Positions 13,186-24,865 of a stretch of DNA of 64,000 nt are shown piece after piece (positions within the stretch are counted from its first letter, which is position 1; every line of letters begins with the position of its first letter). The position numbers and the translations under genes were made by a program. The stretch lies in assembly GCA_020744425.1 (NCBI GenBank), contig JAGMUV010000017.1, forward strand, positions 1,116,001 to 1,180,000, read 5' to 3'. This stretch comes from Dactylonectria macrodidyma. Taxonomy: Eukaryota; Ascomycota; Sordariomycetes; Hypocreales; Nectriaceae. The notes under the pieces were generated by a model. The model made no database searches. It saw only the letters and a program-made list of their open reading frames with translations, and was not told where the DNA came from.

Positions 13186-13788
13186 GGTGGCGAACAGCTG
13201 GAAGCCGAGCCCACCAATGTGCTAGTAAGATCGTAGAATGAGCTACCAGAGGGAACCCAAGTTTCATAGCATAGTTGGTTCAATCGAAACAAACTCAATG
13301 AGGTCGAAGTTTGGGTCCAAGGCTTGTTGGCGATGGAATTCTTGGATGGGGAATCTGAAGGCTGGGGGCCTCATGGCTCTTGTATGTGTTTTCCCGATCA
13401 TTTTCCGCATGGCTGGTGGCCTCATGACGTTGGGGGCCTCTTTGATCAGTCATCCATCTTGTGGTGTTTATTGGTTGTCACCATGGACATCACAGCCAAT
13501 GAGCTTGTGTCGGGCCTCATCTCGACGTGTACAACAGCTTCGTGCCAGGCACCCATGCAGGAGGGCAGGCAGAGCCTCAATTGTAAGTAAGGGGTCAAAT
13601 AGTAAGCGGTAGTGTCAGAGCTGGAAGCGTCCGCTTCACCCACATCAGCGTCAATATCACGAGTAGATTACACGGCTTCACTAGTCGAGCGCAAGCGAAC
13701 TTGGTGTTTTCAATACAGCATAGCCCTTGGAATTGTAATGCCATAATGAAATAAAAACATGATGCTGACTGAGCTTGAACTTGAGTCG
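13186..13788. other. Spacer without recognisable gene
   Basis: Upstream of the Est1-type gene and downstream of a small minus-strand gene. Short open frames on both strands show no coding character. Confidence 0.4.
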
Positions 13789-14069
13789 CTACTTATTTCT
13801 CTCGCTGGGAGAGTCAGGGTCCTTGATGTCTACAACGCTGTTCCAAGGTCCGTCCGCCTTGGTCTCCACCATCCATCTCTCCATGGGGGTCAACTGGCCC
13901 TTGAACTCAACGTTTGATTTACCTGAATTTGCGAAAGTCTGCAACACCGAATGGACTTACCAACGACACATCGTCAGCATTGCATAGATTGGACGAAATT
14001 AAATGGTAGTATGTAGATGTATTGACTGTATGACTTACGAGCATCAGACTTCGCCTTAGATGTTGTCAT
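13789..14069 (-). CDS. Putative small spliced protein gene
   Basis: A short first exon at 14069-14039 begins MTTSKAKSDA and stops at a good GTAAGT donor. About 90 bases downstream a coding-like exon ends at a TAG at 13789; it contains VEFKGQLTPMERWMVETK and then WNSVVDIKDPDSPSERNK. A TATA box lies about 230 bases upstream of the ATG. The exact acceptor joining the two parts in frame was not resolved, so the middle is uncertain. The product would be about 60-70 residues, hydrophilic, with no recognised family. It could also be the remains of a longer gene. Confidence 0.4.
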
Positions 14070-14296
14070 ATTTCGAGTGGAATCCAGTAGCAGATCGATT
14101 GATCCCTCTTCTGACATTCTGGCGTTGCGAAAGAGCTGAGTAGATCCGGTGGGTTTAATTTGTTGGCTTTGTTTCGATACCCGTAGAAATTATGGCATAA
14201 GTAGGCTCTTAGGTCGAAGCCCTCTCTGTTCCAAGAAGAATGAATAGGACTGTGCAATGAAGTTCGGAGACGACCCAGACTCACGTCCATCTCCCC

Positions 14297-14303
14297 TTTT
14301 ATA
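14297..14303 (-). promoter_or_regulatory. TATA-like box upstream of the small minus-strand gene
   Basis: On the minus strand the sequence reads GGTATAAAAGGGG, a near-consensus TATA element with a G-rich flank. It precedes a leader that contains a possible GTGAGT donor, compatible with an intron-containing 5' UTR. Confidence 0.4.
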
Positions 14304-15718
14304 CCTTAAGGTAGATCAAGACTGATACGTAATGCCCGGGACCGCGAGCATCCGGTCAGTCACGTGGGGCTGGTTGGTCACGTAAGGCTTGGGCACACCT
14401 CCAATCCCTCAGGTTGACTACCTTGAGCACGAATCGAGAGCTTTAGAGTGACGACTATCAGTCGCTCTTGAATCCCTCTCAACTTCCAATTCATCCACAA
14501 CTCTATTCGATCTACTCCATCTTCCCTTACTTTTCGAACGCTTCATTACCACTCTCTCTGAGGGCTTAGTTTGTACAGTTCCTTTCGCCTGTGTTACGTT
14601 GCTCTACGAGGTGGATGCCCTGAAACTCACCGAAGAGGAACTGCAATCAGACATCAAATTCTGATGAAGGTATTGAGAGGGCTGGTACATCCTTGGAATC
14701 TGAAGATTTCTTCTGGAAGCTTCCTACAAGAAACCTCTGTCAAATAATTCTAAGGCTGTAAATATGAAAACAAAGTAAAAAAGCTTGGCCAGCCCCTGTA
14801 ATTGGGTGACAGTAAACGGCTATTGTGATGTTCTCGTGACTCATTGAAACCTAGCACATAGATCTATTGCCAAAGTCTATTTAGGGAATGATCGAAGCCG
14901 TTGTCGTGTAACTGGGATCAGTCCACGGGCTCTGTCGCGAAAGATTATGGGGAACCCTGATTAATTCTGATCATGACATGTACCCCAGAATGGACTCTAA
15001 CCTACCAGATACTGAAATAAGCAAGCTGTTTCTAACATTCACTGTTGATGTAGTGTTTTGCCGAAGCTGTATGAATGCGTTCACTCTTTCATTTATTGCA
15101 TGATTGAAGGATTGCTCAGCCCGTTCGCTTTTCTAACGTTGCGGCCATGTCTATAGAGTGGCTCGATGGCGATATTTTTGTCATTGCTATAGAATGTTCG
15201 GTCGTCCTAGGCCGGCAGGTACAAATCCCTTGCGCAGAATTCCGGAATACAGATCCTGTCTACCAGTACAAAGAGTGAATCAAGTGTTCAGGTCACTAGC
15301 CAATGAGACCAATGAGTTTTTCTGTCGATCAATGAACATGCGAGTTTAGATCAGTTGGGGTATGTTCACATTGATACATAGATCCCTAACTTAGGCAAGG
15401 AAAGCAGTCCTGTCGATCATCCATGGCACTGCTAGTTGGTGTTTAGCAGCCAAAGGACGGCCTTCCCACTTGCCCGGTATTTACGTAGCTAGACACAGCA
15501 TATTGTATGAAAGTGATCTGATCATAGACTTAAATCGTGTGAGAACCGTTTGGTCATATAATTAGGCTGAATGATTTGAGATGAGCATTGTTTCACAAGC
15601 TTCTTTCAAATATAGTAGAACTGTAGCTTATTCCAAGCTTAATCTTGGATCCCCGGCTTTAAAGACCAGATACGCAATCCATTTTCTGACACATGACATT
15701 GTTAAGCAAACATAAGAT
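14304..15718. other. Gene-poor spacer
   Basis: No gene assigned. Around 14345-14395 there are two similar GTCACGT motifs (GTCACGTGGGGCTGG and GTCACGTAAGGCTTGG). From roughly 14450 to 14663 one plus-strand frame is open without an ATG and ends EVDALKLTEEELQSDIKF-stop; it may be a gene remnant. Confidence 0.4.
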
Positions 15719-18007
15719 TTAGAGAACATATCTGAAATCCTTGTTCTGAAACTCAGTTTGATCCCTCATTCCAGCCTCGTTACTTTGCTCCTTGTCAGCT
15801 GGGCCATAAGTTTTGTCGCGGCGCGTGTTAACGAGATACATGTACACTATTGGATCTTTATATCAGCTTTCGTCCTCAAACATAATTCATGAGTGGAGGC
15901 GTACCGAGAAGACCAAGATGGCAGGCCAGTTTGATCGCATATCCAACCATTAGTCCGATGGTGGCGCCGCGGAAGTGAGGTGCCTCGGACGGCTTGACGA
16001 CAAAGGGACCAGCAAAGTTACCCCAGCAGTAGGCCGTGCTATGCGTGGACATTGGTTAGACTGACTACTAAATGCCAGAAGAATTTACTTACAAGACCAT
16101 GGCGCTTGCCAATGAACGATGGGTGTATCCAGCCATATTTGAGGATATGGTCGTCAACGCGACGGTGAAACCGACAGACTGGGAGTTGACCAGCCAGAAA
16201 CAGACAAGTCTTCCCCATTTGTTTTCACTGGGCAGATATGCCAAACAGGCCCCGGAGATTGTACAAACCAAGTTGGCAACCGTGGCAGTGATCAAGCGAG
16301 CTGGGTAGAATATGCGTAAGCGAATGCAGGAGCTGCTTCAGGGCAGGCGATGAACGTACAGTTGGGGACGTTGAGGATGACGCTCCCACCGATGAGCAGT
16401 GCAACGATTTGGACAGCGTCGCCGACGGACTTGAGCTGTGTGGTCTTGGTCGTGCTGAATCCCATGTCTCGGATGATGATGGTTGAGAATGAGTTGACGA
16501 CACCATTGGGAATAGCACTGATGATGAGTTAGCACGGGACTTAAGCCATCTACACCTGCAATGAAGCTCCCCAAATGTAGTATCTACTTCATCTCTACCA
16601 AACTCAACGCAAAGGAAGGCGACGTACGCGGCAAACACCGATGTGAAGAGTAGCAATGTCTTGGGGTCAGTGAAACCTAGCACCACTTGACTCTTGTCAA
16701 AGGCCTTGTTCTTGATGCCAGTTTCGTTGCTGGCAACACGCTTGACGGCAATGAGACGTTCGCGATGGTTGAGAAAGCGGGCGTTTGCGGGAGAATCAGG
16801 GAGGAAAACCCAGATGACGATGGCCCATAGGCAGGTAGCACCACCGAGCTGGTACGTGTTGGTTAGTATTCCGATCCTTGGGTTGAGAAGTAGCGAAATA
16901 AATAACAGCAGCATACAATGTAGAAGATCAACTCCCAGCGCTCTGGCGTCATGGTTTCGGGGAGCTTGGAAACACCCATCGAGATGTAGGATCCGACCTA
17001 ATAGGGTAATTGGGTTAGCTTCAGATGCTACTCCGTCCTGAGAAGAGCGAAACATACGATGCCACCCCAACCTAGCGAAGAGTACCAAATGCATTGGCGC
17101 AGAGGAATCTCGCGCCTAGTGTACCAGAAACCGGTCATGAGAGTAAGGCCGCTGTAAGACCGTCAGTGTACTGTATCGTGTCGCGCATAATCGACGCTTG
17201 TTGCACCGTCTGGACCAAGAGAGACTTACGGTGTGACGGCTGCTTCGAAGATGCCCATGATGACTGTGAACTGTGAGCAACTCTGTTTCGTGGCAAGACT
17301 ACTGGGCTGACTTACATCGTACAGCCACTGTATTGCATGTTAGTCTCAGTGTCTCGAATCAAGCAGGGGGTTGAAGGGGCGACCATACAAGCACTAGAGT
17401 AGTCCCGGCTCTGGGTCATAATGATGACCATAAGTCCCCAGAGTAGAACGCTTATTGCCATGACCTTTTGCGCAGGATATCGACCAATGAGCCATCCGCA
17501 AGGGTACTGTCCGAAGAAGTAGCCGGCATAGACCACTAGAAGCACGTATTAGCATGCGCATACAAAGCAGCCTGAATTATGTGTATTTGAAGGCCGTGGG
17601 GTATTATTTCAAGACCTACTCGCGGAAAGATAGTTGAACTGAGTGCCCTCAAGTCCCAAAGCTTCCTGGTATCCGAAGAGGTTGGCATAGTTGAGCGAGG
17701 TCTTGTCCATGAACTGCAACGCCTGCGTGATGAGGAACATGGGCATGATGGTGAGGTCGAGTTTCCATCGGAGTCGTCGAGCCTGGAATGCGAGGATAAA
17801 GGTTAGCTGGGCTTGTCCAATAAGGAAACAAGGAAGACGTACCTCAGCGTCAGTAAACTCAATTTCTCTCGCCTCTAGATATTCGCTGTATCCGACGGCA
17901 TTCTCCTGCAGCGCAGGGTCGATCGACTGGCCCTTTTTGTTATCGCAGTCCTCGACCATCGTGTCGCTGGGGAACGCGTCGGGGGCGATCTTGGGTGAGT
18001 CGACCAT
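15719..18007 (-). CDS. MFS transporter, Dal5/TNA1 (anion:cation symporter) family
   Basis: Twelve exons, all GT-AG and all in phase: 18007-17843, 17782-17620, 17535-17389, 17327-17316, 17263-17230, 17151-17058, 16997-16917, 16848-16628, 16517-16360, 16300-16093, 16038-15905 and 15846-15719. They give 1545 nt, 514 residues. Family landmarks are WKLDLTIMP before TM1, MDKTSLNYANLFG, YAGYFFGQYPCGWLIGRYP, a VRFIMGIFEA helix and FLPDSPANARFL in the central loop; the tail is hydrophilic. Exon 4 is only 12 nt. An in-frame ATG at 18067 would add 20 residues. The gene is divergent from the dienelactone-hydrolase gene (ATG to ATG 656 bp). Family members carry small carboxylates such as nicotinate, allantoate or pantothenate (family knowledge); here the cargo is probably the acid degraded by the neighbours (inference). 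Confidence 0.93.
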
Positions 18008-18663
18008 GATCGAAGTTGAGCTGCTCTGAGAAGGGCGACTTTTGCTTGCTTGCTGCCACAAAAACAAACAGACTGGTTTGATGAGGCTTGCAGGGTAACC
18101 TCTAGATGATCAGCAGAGGCCGGACGCGGCCCGTATTAATATTCCCAGGCTCTGTACATGGCTGGTAGGATCAAATCCCAGGGGTTCGGTCACACTACCC
18201 AACGTTCAAATCTCTCAGATCTATCACCAAGGATGTTTCTTGCGGGGTTTGGCCCCCCCTTCCACCCCAGACTGGCTCCAGAATCCCCGCATTTGCCTCT
18301 CCATCTAGCCCGGATCAGGTTTCCTGGTTGAGGAATTGAAGCGGGGAACGCGGGTCTCGGACATTTTCCATGGACATTTAGCGAGCCGTGATGGTGTCAT
18401 TGGAGTCTTCGTACGACGAGAAAGCATTCGGCGACTGTCCTAGGCGTCATACCGAGATCACAATCTCCACATTTAATCATGCTCAATAAACACGCTGACT
18501 GTTCTTGTGTGTGGGTTGCTGATTTATTCCTATTCAGGTGCTGTCGCCCCGGTTCCTATGTCCACCATCTAACAAAGCCAGTTCACGCGTTCGAGATTCC
18601 AACACGACCCATCTCATCCACCGTTCATGGGTATTGCCAATTCGAGCATAAGTTTCCAGAATC
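18008..18663. promoter_or_regulatory. Shared divergent promoter region (MFS / hydrolase)
   Basis: 656 bp between two start codons pointing away from each other, so a bidirectional control region is likely. I did not identify a specific operator. Confidence 0.4.
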
Positions 18664-19687
18664 ATGGGGCAACACATTTCTCGAATAATTCGAGCCCAGC
18701 AATCCGAAAAGAAGTCTGAACAGGACCTTGTACAGTATCTCGCCAAGCCAAGCGGACCCTGCTGCTTCAAGGGTACCATCCACAAGGGCGAGGCAAAAGG
18801 CACATGGGAGACCATCGCAAACGTCGAGACATACATCTCCAAGCCGCCAGCCGACAAAGCAAATGGACACATACTGCTCTACTTCCCCGACGTCTGGGGC
18901 ATGTTCCCTAATGGCTTGTTAATCATGGACGCCTTTGCCGATGCTGGCTACTTGGTTCTGGGACTTGACTACTTCCGTGGGGTAAGTCTTCTCTGAGTAG
19001 CTGTGACACGTACCTCGGTTTACTGACGCTGCTTCCTATCAGGACCCCGTGTGGAAGCACAGAAAAAACCGTCATGACACGCAGAATCCGGACTTCGACT
19101 ACGAAGCATGGAAGCGAAAGCACACAGCCTTCGCCAACGTTGCCGTGCCAAAATGGGTCAAGGCCGTCAAGCAGGGCTTTGGCAAAGCCAACACCAAATA
19201 TGCATGCGTCGGGTACTGTTTTGGTGCTCCTTACGTGTGCAACGAGTTGGCAGGCGACACAGTGACGGCAGGGGCTTTTGCCCACCCAGCTTTCCTCAAA
19301 GAGCATCATTTCTCAAACCTAAAGAGTGAGTTCCACCACCGAGATGTCACCACGTTAAAGATTGAAGATTCTAAAACTGGCTGGCGTTATCTAGAACCGT
19401 TATTCCTCTCCTGTTCCGAAGAGGATCACACCTTTGATGTGCCTTCTAGGAGACGAGCGCTTGACATTTTGCAGTCCGGGAAGAAGACGTATCACTACCA
19501 AGTGTTCTCTGGAGTTGAGCATGGATTTGCCCTGCGAGGTAATCCAGACGACCCTTATCAACGTAAGTCGCACCTAGTCACCCATGGACAAAATCACTTT
19601 TCTCCAAGCTGACATTGCATAGGTTGGGTGAAGGAACAGAGTTTAGCTGATATTGTTTCATGGTTTAACTACTGGCTGTCTCAATAA
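18664..19687 (+). CDS. Dienelactone hydrolase family protein
   Basis: Exons 18664-18981, 19043-19325, 19395-19562 and 19623-19687; 834 nt, 277 residues. The Cys-Asp-His triad is visible: GYCFGAPYV (Cys nucleophile), SCSEEDHTF (Asp) and GVEHGF (His). The text YFPDVWGMFPNG and LDYFRGDPVW matches the usual fold. The typical reaction is hydrolysis of dienelactones or related lactones/esters in aromatic breakdown (family knowledge). The 69-nt third intron (19326-19394) is a multiple of three and has no stop, so its retention would insert 23 residues just before the strand carrying the catalytic Asp. A basic N-terminus (MGQHISRIIRAQQSEKK) is present, with no clear signal peptide. Confidence 0.93.
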
Positions 19688-19711
19688 AAAAGAGGGTTAG
19701 GGCAAGGTTGT

Positions 19712-19965
19712 GCACAGTGGCGGGCCAAAAGTCTCCATACACTCGGTTGAGACTAAAAATCAGGTACCTATGCATAAGTCATATTTAGACACATCTAAAT
19801 GCAACAAATTAGATATTATCTATCCTCTTATTTAAACACTAAATCATGCTTATTTTAAACCCCATTTCGTAAATACATTAGGTACTTATTATATCCTCAT
19901 CTGAAGGTGCTAAGTCTCAGTGTAAAAAAAGAGAGTGTACGGAGACTTTTGGCCCGAAACTGTGC
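19712..19965. mobile_element. MITE-like element with about 32-bp terminal inverted repeats
   Basis: The left end reads GCACAGTGGCGGGCCAAAAG then TCTCCATACACTC. The reverse complement of the right end reads GCACAGTTTCGGGCCAAAAG then TCTCCGTACACTC; only three positions differ. The 254-bp element has an AT-rich core and no coding potential. No target-site duplication was clear by eye, so the superfamily is unassigned. It starts only 25 bp after the hydrolase stop codon and may supply that gene's 3' end. Confidence 0.75.
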
Positions 19966-20680
19966 CAATGCATGGAGCATCTTTGAGTTATGGGTAGCCT
20001 GATAGATCTTGAACGCATTCATTGAAAACCTGAGGCTGGCAAATCTTCCAACTTTCAATACATTGACATACCCTAGCGTCTCTGTGGACCCCGTTTTGAT
20101 ATTTATATCATCGGATTGCGAAGTTATAGACACTGAGTGGCGGGGCCAAGAGGTGCCAATTACTTGAGGAACCGTCGTCATTATTTACAAGGGCAGTCCG
20201 TCCGCGCCAACAGGGTTCACCCCAACGGCAAATCTGCCCAGCCGTTTTGCAAGTAGTTACAATTCAATTGTTAAAATATTCGTTGTAACGGGCATCTTCA
20301 TTAAGCAACAATAACTATTTCTTGTCGAGCTACCAGGTCACGAGCAAGCAACGGCATGGTTGCCACCCAGCGGCTGACAAGACAGCCATGGTGACCCTGG
20401 TGCCACCGACTAAGCTAAATCTAGAGCATTTCTAAGCCTTGGAAGATCACCGAGTCGCATAGCGAGTCAGTTCCCCACCCGCATAAACTTGAATCGGTTG
20501 CGTCGGAGTCTCGGCGACTCTCCGTGGAGCTTGTCCGTGACAGAGCTTGGTAGTGGTGACGGCGATGCGGACGCCATCCACCGAACTGGCCCAAGGAATG
20601 ATGTTACAAAGTAGCAGGCCAATAGAAGTAGAAAAGGGGGATCCGATTTGAGATTGGTAGTGATATTGATTGTGCATTCT
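19966..20680. other. Intergenic, upstream of the SDR gene
   Basis: No gene recognised. Contains the promoter of the downstream short-chain dehydrogenase; no specific element was identified. Confidence 0.4.
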
Positions 20681-22099
20681 ATGCTGAGCATTTGCAGATT
20701 TACCTGTCCGTTGCGTCAAGCTACCAACTCCTTGAAATCCATTCGCAATACATTACCCAGAGCCTATTCCACCATGAACGCTGCCGCCCGAGCATTCGAC
20801 TTCACTGGAGATGTCGCCATCGTAACCGGCGCTGGCTCTCGCATGAATGGTGAGTAAATCCATCAGATGGAGCCATTCAAGCGACGCACACCAAACATCG
20901 TACCCATGCTGACAACGCTCTTGGAGAACAGGAGAAATTGGCAACGGTCGCGCGGCTGCCATTCTTCTAGCCCGTCAAGGCGCCAAAGTGGCCCTGGTCG
21001 ACTTCAACGTGGATTGGGCTCAGGAGACGAAGCGCATGATCGACGAGAAGGGTGGAATTTCTGAGGTCATCCAAGCAGATGTGACGCAGGAGGAGTCGTG
21101 TAAGAACGCAGTTGCGAGGACTGTTGAGCTCTGGGGTGCGGTGCATATCCTCGTCAACATCGGTACGTGCGGGCACAAAGACGACGTAGCTTTGCGCTGA
21201 ACCCTCTCTTCTTCTACACGATGAGAGGTGGAAATCAATGCAAAGGCATTAGATATCTGCTTCATCCCTCAAACGGAAGCGTAGAGCTAACTCGTCGTAG
21301 TCGGTGTCGGCGGTGCTATGGGTGATGCGACTACGATCAACTTGGAAGCCTGGGAGAGGGACTTTCGAATCAACGTCACTAGCATGGTCATGATGAGTCG
21401 ATATGCGATTCCCGAGATGAGGAAAGTAGGGCGCGGATCCATCATTAACATGTCCTCCGTTAGCGGATGTATGTCGCATCTTGCACACGGCTTCTCCACC
21501 AACCCGTCAAAGGGAGATGGGGAGGCACCGCCTGCTCACCCGACTTGAACTTCTTGAACTCTGACTGACGAAACTGGCCAGTGCTCGGAGGAAACCCAAG
21601 TCTTCTCTACCCAACGACAAAGGGCGCCGTCATCCAGATGACACGAGCCATGGCGGCGCATCATGGCCGCGAGAACATTAGGGTCAATTGTGTCGCCCCG
21701 GGGATGGTGTACACGCCGATGACGCGGGGACGCGGCATGACGGACGAGATGAGACAGGCTCGAATCAACCAGAACTTGATGAAGAAGGAGGGTACAGGCT
21801 GGGACGTCGGATACGGTATGGACCCGCAGGGTTGTCGAGATGAGTGTGTTGGCTGACAGTTGCATGACAGCAATCTTGTTTCTTGCCAGCAAGGAAGCTG
21901 GTTGGATTACTGGTTTAATCATGCCGGTTGATGGAGGAGTAAGCCCCCCCGAAAGCCCTGGCAATGCGCCATGCACAATGACTCTGGTGTCAGAGAATAC
22001 ATCGCTAATGACAAGTCGCAGACCACTGCCGGCAAGGCGGATAGACCAGCTCTCAAGGCGGATACGTTGGCTGAGCAGACCACGGGGGTGAGTAATTGA
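20681..22099 (+). CDS. Short-chain dehydrogenase/reductase, possibly mitochondrial
   Basis: Exons 20681-20849, 20932-21162, 21301-21468, 21582-21815, 21871-21938 and 22022-22099; 948 nt, 315 residues. Classical SDR features: VAIVTGAGSRMNGEIGNG for NAD(P) binding (the glycine motif is split by intron 1), acidic VDFN after beta-2 suggesting NAD preference, NMSSVSG with the catalytic Ser, YPTTK for the Tyr-Lys pair, and NCVAPGMVYTPM. Starting at 20681 adds a 31-residue basic, Asp/Glu-free presequence ending RAYST, typical of a mitochondrial targeting peptide; the alternative start at 20774 (MNAAARAF) gives 284 residues. Probable role: oxidation or reduction of an alcohol or diol intermediate in the local pathway (inference). 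It converges on the Zn2Cys6 gene at 22389. Confidence 0.92.
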
Positions 22100-22388
22100 G
22101 GTGAAGGAAGTGGATGTCTACACAGGAAATAGCGTATGTCAATAACAACAATTGCATGAATCGGCGATCCAAGCTCAAAGTGTTGCTTGTTAAGGTTGAT
22201 CCTGTAATTACACCGTTCCCAGTTCCAAGCATTGTGCTGTCGAAACAGTAGGTCCAAGTATGGTAGAGAGACATATTCCCTTTTTCTGAAGCATTCGTGA
22301 CATCGAAACAGACAAAATATGTGCGACCAAAGTTTGTTACCGACGACATGACAATATGACAGCATGCAGCACAATCCACCCGAGCGAC

Positions 22389-24865
22389 CTAGGCAGGCCC
22401 TTGTCCAATCAAGGTGTCCAAGTCAATCTGCAGCTCTGGGTAGCAGTCCAGCGTCGCCATGGCATCCATATTCATGCTATTGAGGTAGACGTCCATGTCC
22501 ATGTCGTTTGGACTCATCGTATCAAAGTAAGGAAACGCAGGGATGTAGCTGTTGGTGTCGAAGCTGGCCGACGCCACGCCTCGCTGGTCTGGCACCGCGC
22601 GATGCTCCGAGGCGCGTTTTAGCCCCTTGATGATTATGTGCAAACTGCGCTCTAGTAGCGGGCACTTCCTCATGCCGCCGTTGAGGGCCCGCAGGAATGT
22701 CTGCATAGTCGGGTGGGCGGTGCCCTGGTTGCTCTTTGCGTCCTCGAGAATGGCCGAGGCGCCCGTGTAGATGCAGTATCCCATCAGGTAGGTGATGTTG
22801 TCGAAGCTAAAGGTAGACTCGAGAAGGAGCAGCAGCTTTTCCATGCCCTGGGCTGCTCGGATGCAGACTCGGTAGTACGCTGGGGCGGGCCAGAAGGGGC
22901 GGTGGGCGAGGATGACGGTGGCGAAATAGAGGATACTGAAGATTGTGAGAAAGCCATACAGAGAGAACATTAAGATTCTGAAACCATGTCAAAGAACTAG
23001 AAGAGACTGTGACATACTTTTGGGACATGATGTGCGGCGGTGGACAAATGGCCGGCAGATAATCAGGATCGTACCGCAAATGTGCCGGCGACTCAGCCCT
23101 CCAAGTATCGAGGCAGCGCTTGATGTTCTGCAATGCCCCTTCGGTAATCAGTCTACTTCGCCTGGAGTAGATCTGAACAATGATGTCGTTGATGATCACC
23201 GACAGCTTGCACGAGTTGGCGAAGCAGGAGACGGCGTGGCTCTTCATGGACGGATACTGGCCGGGCGCAAGTCTCGTCAGGGCGGACGAGTCTTCGTAGT
23301 AGGGAGACCAAGTGTCGGATTCTGCTGTGTCGTCTACTGCGTTGCATCATTAGTTGTGAAATGGGGACTTGTCTGAAGATCAAGGAAGCATACTGAAGTC
23401 GATGGGATTTTGTGGGAGCTCTGTAACGGCGGGAAGCCTCCCAGTGTAGAGGCTTATGGCCCTAAACGTAGCATCTAGTCAGCCAGCTAAGCATATCCGA
23501 GTGCCGTTTCACATACTTATCCCAGAAATAGCAGCTCCAAAACAGCCGCCTGCGAATCTCCAAATCTATAGGACTGAGGCCCTTCAAGCCGGCAATGTCC
23601 GGGCCGGTGTGCTGGAGGCCGAGGTCGCCGGCCATGCGAAAGGCCATGCCACTGTACAGCCAGGCCTGTGAGATGGATCCGTGGGCCAGCTCGCGCGCGC
23701 TGAGCTGCAACAGGGCTTGAACCGTCGGGATGGAGCTGGGCTTCTGGATGGCGTCGCCAAGGAGCAGGCGCACGCGGGACGAGAGGAGCTCCGAGTGGTG
23801 GCTGTCTTGGTATCGTGATGCGTGGGCGCAGAGGACCAAGAGGAGGAATTCGGAGTAGTAACGGCCTCCGGTTGTCATGTCGCCTGTGGTGTCGAGAGGT
23901 CAGCCTTTCATCGATGCAATCTCAACTCGCAGCTTGGAATACATACGCACAAACGCAGGCCGATACACCCACATAAACATAGGCGCAACCCAGGTCCAGT
24001 GCAAATGCAGCAGCCTCGCCATGACACTCCTCGAGAGCCCTGTCTGGATCGCAGCATTCCCGAGCGCAAACTCCTCCCAGATGGCTGACTCTTGAGCGTG
24101 GGACGTCAGGTAGGACCGAGCATCATCTTGCTTGCCATGGCCGCTCGACGAGTGGGCCGAGGGTGAGTCCAGGTCGACGGGTTGGTGGACAGCAGACGTC
24201 GGACCGTAATAGCATATTTTGCCGTGCTCGTCGAGGCTGAGGTCGTTAGAGAGTGATTCTTCGGGCGCGGCGACGAGGGAGGTGTGGTTGCGGCTTGTGC
24301 TAACTGAGGGTTGTGACAGGCTTTGCTGGGCAGGCGAAGCGGTTCCCACGTCCTCACACACGAGATCAGTAGGTAGCAGACTTAGAGGAACATGAAGATC
24401 AGTAGAATCGTCTCCCAGCACAGGCACTGGCGAATGCGTCGATGCATCCGGAAGACCGCCATCACCAGTCGACGACCTGGGCCGCGTCGCATCAGCCGTC
24501 GAACTCTTCCCCTGGAGCTGCTCAATCATCGACTCTGCCTCCTGTAGCCTCCGAGCCATGGCGACGACCTGCGATAGCGGCGGCGGCTTGTCGTAGCGGC
24601 ACTCGACATGGTACAGCTCGCATGTTTTGCAGGCGGGTTGGCTACCCTCGCAACGAACCTAGTAGATAAATTCATGTCAGTTGAAAAGAGCCACGGATCA
24701 CGATGCGTCTTGGAAGCTTCAAACCTTTCTTGTGCGGCAGCTGGCGCATGTCAGACCTCTGAACTTGCGATGGCCGCGCTGACGCGATGCTCGAGTGCTT
24801 TTGAGGTTGCTGGAGGTGTCTGTGGTCGCGGAGCCGTCTCCATAGCGTTTGTTGCGACCTTCCAT
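22389..24865 (-). CDS. Zn2Cys6 transcription factor with fungal_trans domain
   Basis: Exons 24865-24725, 24658-23947, 23883-23517, 23461-23394, 23336-23018 and 22977-22389; 2196 nt, 731 residues. The binuclear zinc cluster is split by intron 1: CASCRTRK then VRCEGSQPACKTCELYHVEC, a complete six-cysteine set. A short coiled-coil-like linker (ARRLQEAESMIEQLQ) follows. The middle homology region carries the usual RRRLFWSCYFWDK motif and GDLGLQ. The C-terminus is acidic with repeated MDMD/NMDAM, a plausible activation region. It lies between the SDR and the carboxymuconolactone-decarboxylase-like gene and is probably the local regulator (inference). Confidence 0.94.
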
